NCBI RefSeq assembly: GCF_030295995.1
Contig: NZ_AP027365.1
Span: 3,070,066-3,134,065 of the forward strand
Source: Thalassotalea hakodatensis
GTDB taxonomy: Bacteria > Pseudomonadota > Gammaproteobacteria > Enterobacterales > Alteromonadaceae
Direction: 5' to 3'
DNA: 64,000 nt
Shown: positions 1 through 8,072 of the stretch, piece by piece
How the letters are laid out: each line of letters begins with the position of its first letter
Numbering within the stretch: the stretch's first letter is position 1
Position numbers and translations under genes: made by a program
The notes under the pieces: model-generated
Told to the model about the DNA's origin: nothing
The model's database searches: none
Seen by the model: only the letters and a program-made list of their open reading frames with translations

Positions 1-34
1 AAAATGATTCGTCCAGAGAGAATTTATAAGCTGA

Positions 35-3000
35 TTAAAACTTCACTTCTGCGCCAGCATATATGAATCGTCCTTTTCCGCCGCCGTAAGAGCTGTCATA
101 GTTGCCTTTACCACCTAAGATAAATGGTCCATTGTTATCAAATACGTTGTTAACACCACCAAATAGGCGTAATTCTGCACCATTGCTTAAATCAGTGCTG
201 TAAGAAACAGACACGTCATTACGTACATATGATGGTAAGAATAACTGGTATGGTTTTTCTGGGTTATCAACACATACACTTGAATCTTCAGCACATGCCG
301 CATAATACTCAGTGATCACGCCACCATTACCTTCTGCATCAAGTGGTTCGTAGTAGTCATCATAACGCGACTTACTTGAAACAACATCGCTCTTATACTT
401 CATGCTCCAACGTACACGCCAGCTATCTTTGTACCAAGTTACAGAAGCACTTGCCGCATCTTGGAAGACGTCAGCAGATAATGAACCTGTGTAATCTGTT
501 GTGTATTGACCGTCAGGAGATGTTTTTGTTTCTTGATAACTTATTACATGAGTCCAATCGGCTTTAATTTTAACATTACCATATTCATTTAAGTCAAAAC
601 GATATTCCGCAGCAACATCATAACCACTGGTACTGATTTCATCTTGGTTATAAAGACGTTGCATAACACCGGTAATTTGCCCATCACTAGGGTCACGTTC
701 AACATCATTACAGAACGGGTTATCGTTACCAAAAGGTTCTGATGAATCAAAGCAGAATTCGATAATATCTTCATTGCCAAAAGAGGTGATCGCATCTTCA
801 ATTGAAATGTCATAATAATCAATCGCCATTCTAAAACCATCTAAGAATGCCGGCGCCATGGTAATACCAAGTGTGACGGTTTCCGCCGTTTCTTCAAACA
901 AGTCGGCATTACCCACATTAGGTGAATAACCGCTATTCTCATCTTCAAATTCGCCTTCAGCAGCAATTTCAGCAGCAATACCTGGAATTTGTCGACAATT
1001 CGCATGGCCAGGATCTGTAGACGTAGCAGTAACTCCATCACAAATATCGTCAAACGAATCGTAATCACCACGCGGAGGTGACATTGCTTCAGTAATGGTA
1101 GGAGCACGTTGCGCACGAGCCCAGTTTGCACGAACCGCATAACCTTCAATAGGCTCCCATACAAGGCCAGCTTTGTAACTTTGTACAAGATCAATATTAT
1201 CCAGGTCGTATTCGGCTAAACGAACAGATACTTCAGCACTTAAGTTTTTAGCACCTTCAACATCTTTTAGTAACGGAAATGCCGCTTCTGCAAATACTTC
1301 AGCCACACTTAAATCACCTTTAAAGTCAGGTACATAGTTAAATGTAACGCCACCTTCAGGTACATTAGTACTAACATCCTGTGTATCTTTTCGATATTCA
1401 AAACCAAAAACCGAAGACACCATACCTGCTGGCATTTCAAATAAATCGCCCGCCATATAACCTAAAACATTAAACTGCTCAATCTTAGTGTTGATACCTG
1501 GATTAGCACGAATATAGTCAGCCGCTTCATCCGAAATAGCGCCTTCACCAAACATGTTTAACGGCACACAGCCTTCACCGCGAGCAGTCGCGTCAACACA
1601 TTGATAACCGCCATTACCGTCACTTTCTACATCTAAGGCATTACGCACATTAGCGACATATAGTTCATTGAATCTACGTTGGTTTTGTTCGAACTTACCA
1701 AAACCTACGGATAAATCCCAATCCCAATCGCCATCTAACATGGTACCTTGTAAACCGGCCCATGAACGAATCGTTCGACGAGTATTATCGGTAACAATGT
1801 TACCTACTTCAGCAAAATTTCTGTCCCATTTAACACCTCGTGAACTTGCTTGATCACGAATTTCTTCTGGCATAAATGGGTTATTTTTAGGAATACGACC
1901 GATACAATCAGCACCAAACTCACCTGTAGAGATATCATGCGTCACAATAGAGTCACATTCATCTTCACTTTCAGGTGCTTTATCATTGATTGAACGATTA
2001 TAGCTATATTGTAACTGACCGTAGAACATCGTATCGTCAGTTAGATCATAATCAACTTTTACTGCCGCAGACGCTTTTTCATCTGGTACTCGAAGCATCA
2101 CAAATTGGTTAGTATTGATGCCATAACGCTCTTCATGCCAATCATCACGTAAGCCGTTTTGATCATACCAAAAGCCAGCATCTGGACGCGTACTACTTTC
2201 TTCATCAAAAACACCGCCAGGGATAGAATCACTTAAACTACGCCAATCAGCTTTAGTGATATCACGCATACATTGATCGCCAGATTCGGTCTGCATCAAG
2301 TTACACATTAGTTCATCATCGTAATCCCAAGAATCTTGCTGTTGCGCACGGCTGCGATCTTCAAAATCTAAACCAAATTCACGGTCATAACTTGTTGCAA
2401 GGAAAATGCTACCGCGGCCATCAGCGATATCAGTACCAAAATCCATGTCTAAACCGTATTCACGTGCGCCGCCATCCGTTGATTCACCGCCACGTGCTTT
2501 AAATGAGAAACCTTCAGCATCTTTTTTGGTAATAATGTTTACCACACCTGCGATAGCGTCTGAACCATACGCAGCTGATGCACCACCGGTGATAACTTCT
2601 ACACGATCTACCATACCTGAAGGAATAGTGCTTAAGCTGACATAGTTACCGCTATAACTGTTAGACACAACACGACGACCATCAATTAACGTTAAGGTAC
2701 GATTCGTACCTAATTCACGTAAGTCAATCGTTGAAAGACCGGTATTTTGCACACTTGATTGAGAGTTACTGTTACTTGTACCTTCCGATAACTGAGGAAG
2801 TTCATCAATTAAGATATCTGATAGAGAACCGATACCTGTATCTTCAATGGCTTCTCTGTCCATTGTCGCTAATGGTGTAGCTACACTAAAACTATCGCGT
2901 CTTAAACGTGAACCAGTAACGGTAATTTTTTCAGGCTTTTCTTCTTTTACCTGTTTTTCTGATGAACTTTGAGCAGAAGCAGACTGTGCCTCTACTTCGG

Positions 3001-3100
3001 CAAGCAACTGGTTTTCATCTGCTGAAGCAGTACCAGAGATAGCAACAACAGAGCTAAACATAGCTGACTGTATCGCGACCGATATGCGTGTTTTTTTCAT
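35..3100 (-). CDS. TonB-dependent outer membrane receptor
   Basis: This is a 1021-residue outer membrane receptor that should import a ligand using energy from TonB. A signal peptide of about 27 residues begins MKKTRISVAIQSAMF and ends at an ASA cleavage site. A plug domain follows (after EKITVTGSRLRRDSF, with the GGASAAYGSDAIAGVVNIIT segment), then a long beta-barrel ending in an aromatic-rich strand with terminal Phe. I chose the ATG at 3100 because AAGGG lies 8 bases upstream; an in-frame codon at 3148 would add 16 residues ahead of a good signal peptide. It is divergent from a membrane-bound winged-helix regulator, a plausible but unproven controller. The ligand cannot be told from sequence; peptide, sugar or siderophore are all possible. 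Confidence 0.92.
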   Translation of the reverse strand: MKKTRISVAIQSAMFSSVVAISGTASADENQLLAEVEAQSASAQSSSEKQVKEEKPEKITVTGSRLRRDSFSVATPLATMDREAIEDTGIGSLSDILIDELPQLSEGTSNSNSQSSVQNTGLSTIDLRELGTNRTLTLIDGRRVVSNSYSGNYVSLSTIPSGMVDRVEVITGGASAAYGSDAIAGVVNIITKKDAEGFSFKARGGESTDGGAREYGLDMDFGTDIADGRGSIFLATSYDREFGLDFEDRSRAQQQDSWDYDDELMCNLMQTESGDQCMRDITKADWRSLSDSIPGGVFDEESSTRPDAGFWYDQNGLRDDWHEERYGINTNQFVMLRVPDEKASAAVKVDYDLTDDTMFYGQLQYSYNRSINDKAPESEDECDSIVTHDISTGEFGADCIGRIPKNNPFMPEEIRDQASSRGVKWDRNFAEVGNIVTDNTRRTIRSWAGLQGTMLDGDWDWDLSVGFGKFEQNQRRFNELYVANVRNALDVESDGNGGYQCVDATARGEGCVPLNMFGEGAISDEAADYIRANPGINTKIEQFNVLGYMAGDLFEMPAGMVSSVFGFEYRKDTQDVSTNVPEGGVTFNYVPDFKGDLSVAEVFAEAAFPLLKDVEGAKNLSAEVSVRLAEYDLDNIDLVQSYKAGLVWEPIEGYAVRANWARAQRAPTITEAMSPPRGDYDSFDDICDGVTATSTDPGHANCRQIPGIAAEIAAEGEFEDENSGYSPNVGNADLFEETAETVTLGITMAPAFLDGFRMAIDYYDISIEDAITSFGNEDIIEFCFDSSEPFGNDNPFCNDVERDPSDGQITGVMQRLYNQDEISTSGYDVAAEYRFDLNEYGNVKIKADWTHVISYQETKTSPDGQYTTDYTGSLSADVFQDAASASVTWYKDSWRVRWSMKYKSDVVSSKSRYDDYYEPLDAEGNGGVITEYYAACAEDSSVCVDNPEKPYQLFLPSYVRNDVSVSYSTDLSNGAELRLFGGVNNVFDNNGPFILGGKGNYDSSYGGGKGRFIYAGAEVKF

Positions 3101-3478
3101 GACATTTCCCTTATTTTTTATGTGACTTTCTTTGTATACTGCCAACATCCTTGCACCACTTAGTACATAAAAAATGTGACAGCAATGATAAGCAACGACT
3201 TTTATTATTTTTGCTTTAGCTACTTATTTACGTAAGTGTAGGTAATGGCACAATCGGCTGAGCGTCTTTTCTATCTCTATTTAACATCTATTTTTATTTT
3301 CCCCTTTAAAATCAAACCTTAACAAACAACATCAACATCAATACTTTTTTATATAAATGTAAAATAGTTACACTTTTAAGACGAGTTTATATTGTATGTG
3401 TTGTGAGTAATCGCTATTATTATTTTGCAACGTTTTTGTACTCCACCCCAAATAAATAACAAGGCATTAGCTCGATTT
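3101..3478. other. Divergent intergenic region
   Basis: This AT-rich gap separates two divergent genes and must hold both promoters. A TTGTATACTG sequence at 3132-3141, 32 bases upstream of the receptor start, resembles the TTGTATACAW palindromes found upstream of oadG and of the second TonB receptor, with 8 of 10 positions matching. No small gene or RNA gene is recognisable. Confidence 0.5.
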
Positions 3479-5611
3479 ATGATTTCAGATTCGGTATTCA
3501 CTATTGGTCAATGTCAAGTGATTCCCATCGAATACGCTATTTGTTTTTCCAGACAAGAAAAGCAATCACTCCAACCCAAATTTATAGAACTGCTGTGTTA
3601 TTTAGCAAAAGAATACCCACGCGTTATTCCCAGAGATGAGTTAATTGAAAATGTTTGGAATGGTAATCAATACGTTGGCGAAAAAGCGCTAACCAATGCA
3701 ATTTGGCATTTGCGCCAAAACCTGCAAGGTGCAGATGGCGATAGTGAAGTCATTGAAACAATTAGAAAAGTAGGTTACCGATTATTAATTGAGCCTGTTT
3801 TTTTACACGAACCTGAGCGCTCTCAACCGTTAATCACTGAAGAACAAGTCGTTCCTGCAAACCAAGCACCAAAAGGCATTATTGCCTTAGCTGTAGCATT
3901 AATCGGTTTACTTGCCATTGTGATAATGCAGCTAACACAACCTAAGCAATATAACGACCTCGTAGTTAGTGAAATTACCAAAGAGCCAGGTACAGAGCTG
4001 TTTGCGTCCCCATCACCTGATGGCAGAAAAATCGTGTTTAAGTGGAGTGGAGAGCAAGCAGATCGTAATTTATATTTGCAAGATCGTAATAACAATGATC
4101 GTCCACCTGAGCAACTTACTTTTGGTAATAATCACCTTAGTCATTCTGTATGGAGTAACGATGGTCAATATTTATATTTCGCCAAGCGCGCTGCCGATCG
4201 CAGTCAATGCCACGTTATTCAGTTAAAAATAAAAACGCGAGAAGAAAATCCAATTGTAGATTGTCCACTAAAAGGAGGCTACTACTATATTGATATTTCG
4301 CCTGATGATAAAACCCTCGCGTTTCACGGTTTCCATGAACCTGCCGATGAAAATGGCATTTATTTTATTGACTTAACCGACCAACAAAGCCAGCCGATTC
4401 GTTTTTCATGCAGTATTGACTGCGGTTATAAAGATAGAGACTTTAAATTTTCCCCGGATGGAAAGCATATTGCAGTTACGCGACGTGTTAGCCGTTTTAA
4501 TGAAAATATTTATTTGGTCAATCTTGCTAGCAAAGAAGCCACGGCGATAACCACCAATGAAGAAGATATTGTAGGCTTAACTTGGCACCCGTCAGGTAAA
4601 AAACTGGTATACGCTGCGCAACGTGCTGATAAAAGATCTGGTCATATTGTTGATATCAAGAATAAAGAAACCGCACAAATTGATATAGATGGTTTTAGTT
4701 ACCCAGCGTTTGCAACACAAAGTGGTGAGTTGTTTTTTCAACAGCGAAGCGAGAAGTACCATTTAGCAACATTAGCATTAGACAGTGATATCGTATCTAC
4801 GCCCTTTCCGTTGATACAATCAGAGTTTAGCCACCACCACCCGCATTATTCTCATAAACAAAATAAAATTGCTTATGTCTCCAATGAGTCTGGCTATTAT
4901 GAGCTTTGGTTAACCGATACATCAGGTAAAAACCGAACGCAATTAACCTTTTTAGAACGGTCAATACGTTACCCTCGATGGTCACACGACGGCTCTAAAA
5001 TAGCGTTTCTTGCCCCTATTGAAGGTAATGAATCTGATAAAATATATATTTATCATATGGACACGCAAAAACTGTCTATCGTGCCGAGCCAACATAAAGT
5101 ACATAACCGCCCTACGTGGTCATGGCAAGACGATGCCATTATTTCCGCAGTTTATGAGAGCGAATATGTGGACTTACATCAAATAGATGTAAAAACAGGA
5201 GACAGCAAGCGCTTAACGTTTGATGGTGGTCGTTTTGGTGTTATGACCTCTCCATCGACGTTAGTGTATACCGCAACCAAAAAAGGACTTTGGCAAAAAG
5301 AATTAGATAACAATTTATTTAATGACAGTCCCTTAGAGAAAATATCTGGTAAAGATTTTAGAGTCACGTACGCGTGGGAGTATACCGAACAAGGTATTTA
5401 CTATCGTAAAAATTATCGACGTTACCACCTTATTAGCTTTTACAGTTTTGCCACACAAACCAGTACACCTTTAGTTAAATTACCGAAAGATTCTTTAGGT
5501 TCAACGACCAATTTATCAACACTGGCGAGTATAGATACCTTATTGTTTACCCAAGCTGACTCCCCCCAGTCAGATATTAAAAAGTTAACGCACCCATTTT
5601 TACAAAATTAA
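3479..5611 (+). CDS. CadC-like membrane transcriptional regulator with C-terminal beta-propeller
   Basis: About 710 residues. The N-terminus (roughly residues 30-105) is an OmpR/CadC-type winged helix with the typical ending EVIETIRKVGYRLL. One membrane helix follows (GIIALAVALIGLLAIVIMQL, about 133-152). The large periplasmic part carries repeated SPDGRKI-, SPDDKTL-, SPDGKHI- and SHDGSKI-type blades of the TolB/PD40 beta-propeller family. This is the layout of one-component regulators that sense outside the membrane and bind DNA inside. I prefer the ATG at 3479; an in-frame TTG at 3425 would add 18 residues. It diverges from the TonB receptor and overlaps the convergent ABC permease stop by 4 bp (TTAA). 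The sensed signal is unknown. Confidence 0.85.
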   Translation: MISDSVFTIGQCQVIPIEYAICFSRQEKQSLQPKFIELLCYLAKEYPRVIPRDELIENVWNGNQYVGEKALTNAIWHLRQNLQGADGDSEVIETIRKVGYRLLIEPVFLHEPERSQPLITEEQVVPANQAPKGIIALAVALIGLLAIVIMQLTQPKQYNDLVVSEITKEPGTELFASPSPDGRKIVFKWSGEQADRNLYLQDRNNNDRPPEQLTFGNNHLSHSVWSNDGQYLYFAKRAADRSQCHVIQLKIKTREENPIVDCPLKGGYYYIDISPDDKTLAFHGFHEPADENGIYFIDLTDQQSQPIRFSCSIDCGYKDRDFKFSPDGKHIAVTRRVSRFNENIYLVNLASKEATAITTNEEDIVGLTWHPSGKKLVYAAQRADKRSGHIVDIKNKETAQIDIDGFSYPAFATQSGELFFQQRSEKYHLATLALDSDIVSTPFPLIQSEFSHHHPHYSHKQNKIAYVSNESGYYELWLTDTSGKNRTQLTFLERSIRYPRWSHDGSKIAFLAPIEGNESDKIYIYHMDTQKLSIVPSQHKVHNRPTWSWQDDAIISAVYESEYVDLHQIDVKTGDSKRLTFDGGRFGVMTSPSTLVYTATKKGLWQKELDNNLFNDSPLEKISGKDFRVTYAWEYTEQGIYYRKNYRRYHLISFYSFATQTSTPLVKLPKDSLGSTTNLSTLASIDTLLFTQADSPQSDIKKLTHPFLQN

Positions 5612-6612
5612 CGCTCTGTATTCCAGTTAAAGAAGTAAGCACCTAGCGATAAGAATACTGTAGTCATCACTGCCATTATCGCTAAGTGGTAACTAATGTC
5701 TGCTAAACTTGCACCTTCTGTAATAATTTTTCGTGCGCCTGACACTAAATGGGTTAAAGGTAAAAAGTCAGCAAAAACTTGTAAACCTTTAGGCGCACCT
5801 TCAAGACTAAACCATACGCCAGAAAGCATCATCATTGGCCAAGAAACTAGATTCAACAACCCACCCGTAAGCTCTTCACTTTTACTTCTTGATGCCATTA
5901 ATAACCCTAAGGTGATCAAACTCGTTGAACCGAGTAAACCAACAATAAATAAGTCAACGTAGCTGCCTAACATATAAAAATTAAAAAACACATTACAACC
6001 AAGATAAATAACACTCGAAGTAAGCATCACAATAATGATACGTGATGCTAATTGCGCACTAACAAACTCTAATGCCGTTAGTGGTGTAGCCTTCAACCGC
6101 TTTAATACTGCATTTTTTCTATACCTTACAATGACATATCCCACACCAAACAAGCATGAAAACATCATATTCATTCCCAATATACCCGGTAACACCCAAT
6201 CAACGTAGCGTATTTTTTCACCCGTAGTCGTTAATGCTTCAAAGCCTGATTGTTCGGCTAAAAATATTCTTTCAACTAAATAACCATTAGGAGAATCTTG
6301 ATTGATCCAATACCGTTGATTGGTAAAATCAACCACCATGTCAAGGCTATGATGAGCAAGCTTAGTTTGGGCAAGAGCTACATCTTGGTAATCAACAAAA
6401 TCTATATACTTCGTTTGCAGAAAGTTTGATTCAACCTTTGTTAAATCTATCACACCGACTTTATAAGCAGCTTTACCATCACCAGAGAAAACAAATGACA
6501 ACACCACTAACAAAATTACAGGAAACAGAATACTCCAACCTAACGATGACTTATCCCTCACAAACTCTAAATTACGTGCCTTAACGACAGCTAAAAACCG
6601 ACTAATGTTCAT
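5608..6612 (-). CDS. ABC-2 type transporter permease
   Basis: 334 residues. One membrane helix near the N-terminus (about 25-43, WSILFPVILLVVLSFVFS) is followed by a periplasmic loop and then five more helices from the VLPGILGMNMMFSCLFGVGY segment to the C-terminus, the usual ABC-2 half-exporter topology. It lies one base downstream of the ATPase gene at 6614-7495, so the two almost surely form one exporter. Family members export drugs, lipids or polysaccharides, or act in membrane biogenesis; the substrate is not evident. Its stop overlaps the stop of the convergent regulator gene by 4 bp. Confidence 0.9.
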   Translation of the reverse strand: MNISRFLAVVKARNLEFVRDKSSLGWSILFPVILLVVLSFVFSGDGKAAYKVGVIDLTKVESNFLQTKYIDFVDYQDVALAQTKLAHHSLDMVVDFTNQRYWINQDSPNGYLVERIFLAEQSGFEALTTTGEKIRYVDWVLPGILGMNMMFSCLFGVGYVIVRYRKNAVLKRLKATPLTALEFVSAQLASRIIIVMLTSSVIYLGCNVFFNFYMLGSYVDLFIVGLLGSTSLITLGLLMASRSKSEELTGGLLNLVSWPMMMLSGVWFSLEGAPKGLQVFADFLPLTHLVSGARKIITEGASLADISYHLAIMAVMTTVFLSLGAYFFNWNTER

Positions 6613-6613
6613 A

Positions 6614-7495
6614 TTATTCTCTCAAAGAATGACCGGTTAATTTTAGAAACAGATCATCAAGATTCGGCGACTTTACATGTAGCCCCGTTAGTGAAATATT
6701 TTGCTTTATCAAATACGCTAATGTTTGTTCAACGGTTGACGTGGAAATTACCACTTTATTACCTTCGATCAACCAATTATTTTCTGCCACTAAATGTTCA
6801 TCTATATCTTCTATAGGCAGATTGATAAAAACATCCTTAAAGTGCCTTGAAAGTAACTGGTCAGGCGTGCCCTGTTCAATAACTTTGCCTTTATCCATTA
6901 TTGCTACATCGTCACAAAGTTGCTCTGCTTCGTCCATATAATGAGTCGTTAAAATAACTGTTTTATTATTGGCTTTAATTTTACCTATCAATTGCCAAAA
7001 ATTTCGTCTTGCTTGTGGATCTAACCCCGTTGTTGGTTCATCTAAAAAAACAATATCAGGGTCATTAATTAGTGCCAATGCTAATAACAAACGTTGCTTT
7101 TGACCGCCAGATAATAGGCGATTATCTCGCGATAAAAAATCACCTAAATCACATAATTCAATTAAACGTTCATGGCTTATTGTTTGTTGATAAAATGAAG
7201 AGAACAGATTAAGTGTTTCTTTTACCGTTAGGAAATCTTGCAAAGCGGTATGTTGAAATTGAATGCCTATTTGCTGAGCAATGGCAGTAGTCGCAGGTTT
7301 TCCGTAGTACTTCACTTGACCAGAGGACGGCTTAATGATCCCTTCCATAATTTCGATTGTTGTTGTTTTTCCTGCGCCATTTGGACCTAACAAACCGAAA
7401 CATTGACCTTGGTTGATGGAAAAGTCTACGCCATCTACCGCATTTAACTCACCATATACTTTTGTTAACCCTTTTACTTCAATGACCGGTGTCAT
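6614..7495 (-). CDS. ABC transporter ATP-binding protein
   Basis: 293 residues. Walker A GPNGAGKT at 37-44, signature LSGGQ at 128-132, Walker B IVFLDEP at about 148-154, and an H-loop in ILTTHYMDEAEQLCDD are all intact, so it should hydrolyse ATP. The C-terminal 80 residues resemble the extension of DrrA/CcmA-type ATPases (about 300 residues). It is the first gene of a two-gene operon with the permease just downstream. The start is separated from the divergent small genes by about 150 bp that contain a Fur-like palindrome. Confidence 0.93.
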   Translation of the reverse strand: MTPVIEVKGLTKVYGELNAVDGVDFSINQGQCFGLLGPNGAGKTTTIEIMEGIIKPSSGQVKYYGKPATTAIAQQIGIQFQHTALQDFLTVKETLNLFSSFYQQTISHERLIELCDLGDFLSRDNRLLSGGQKQRLLLALALINDPDIVFLDEPTTGLDPQARRNFWQLIGKIKANNKTVILTTHYMDEAEQLCDDVAIMDKGKVIEQGTPDQLLSRHFKDVFINLPIEDIDEHLVAENNWLIEGNKVVISTSTVEQTLAYLIKQNISLTGLHVKSPNLDDLFLKLTGHSLRE

Positions 7496-7572
7496 TAAAT
7501 CACTCCATAATATTACTTACACATCAGATAGTAACGCTTAATTCGGCGCTTCACAACATCAACAAGCACTTA

Positions 7573-7591
7573 ATGCGATTAATTATCATTT
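7573..7591. promoter_or_regulatory. Possible Fur box
   Basis: On the minus strand the 19-bp site reads GCAAATGATAATTAATCGC. It contains TGATAAT and matches the 19-bp Fur consensus at about 13 positions. It lies between the ABC exporter genes and two small genes and 59 bases upstream of the first small-gene start, a suitable place for iron-dependent repression of one or both. This was judged by eye only. Confidence 0.4.
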
Positions 7592-7649
7592 GCATTTATT
7601 TCAATAAATGACTACTGTTATATTTCGGTTGTCAAAGCAAGGAAAAACC

Positions 7650-7838
7650 ATGACAAGAAATAATGCTAACCCACCAACAATAGAGCTTGCGCAAGTAGCC
7701 ATTCCACAACATTTATTAGCAACATTGATCACATCAGGCGTGGTACATGGCAACGAGTGCCAAAGTTTAAATACTGTCGCAAAAAAAGTTATTTGGAAAA
7801 GTTTATTAACGAGCTGTTTAGCTACAAAGGAGTCCTAA
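7650..7838 (+). CDS. Small conserved-looking protein, unknown function
   Basis: 62 residues starting MTRNNANPPTIELAQVAIP, with one Cys in HGNECQSLN and another in LTSCLATKES. I chose the ATG at 7650 because AAGGA lies 8 bases upstream; the open frame extends upstream to 7608 without a better start. It has no signal peptide or membrane helix. The next small gene starts 2 bases after its stop, with an AAAGGAG ribosome site inside this gene's 3' end, so the pair looks like an operon. A Fur-like palindrome upstream suggests iron control, which is an inference. I do not recognise the family. Confidence 0.6.
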   Translation: MTRNNANPPTIELAQVAIPQHLLATLITSGVVHGNECQSLNTVAKKVIWKSLLTSCLATKES

Positions 7839-7840
7839 CA

Positions 7841-8062
7841 ATGAAGGTGTTCGATCTAAAAAAGCAATACGCAACAACCCCTGAGCAATGGTTAACTATT
7901 CTACTTAACACGTATTGTTGTGCCCCCAGCCAAGGGTTGGCAAAAACTATTGTTCACTATATTGAGAAAGTGATCATGTCAGCAGATTCTTCATCAGAAA
8001 CAGCAAACCTATGTGATTATCACACAATGCATCGGTTTTGGTGTTGGCAATGTCAACGCTAG
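7841..8062 (+). CDS. Small Cys-containing protein, unknown function
   Basis: 73 residues starting MKVFDLKKQYATTPEQWLTI. Two adjacent cysteines occur in NTYCCAPSQG, and the C-terminus has a CDYHTMHRFWCWQCQR stretch with three Cys and two His that could bind a metal or cofactor. The ATG at 7841 has a consensus AAAGGAG 8 bases upstream and follows the stop of the preceding small gene by 2 bases, so translation is probably linked. It ends 10 bases before the convergent tmcA stop. I do not recognise the family; a role in iron metabolism is only suggested by the upstream Fur-like box. Confidence 0.62.
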   Translation: MKVFDLKKQYATTPEQWLTILLNTYCCAPSQGLAKTIVHYIEKVIMSADSSSETANLCDYHTMHRFWCWQCQR

Positions 8063-8072
8063 TTCCACCCTA

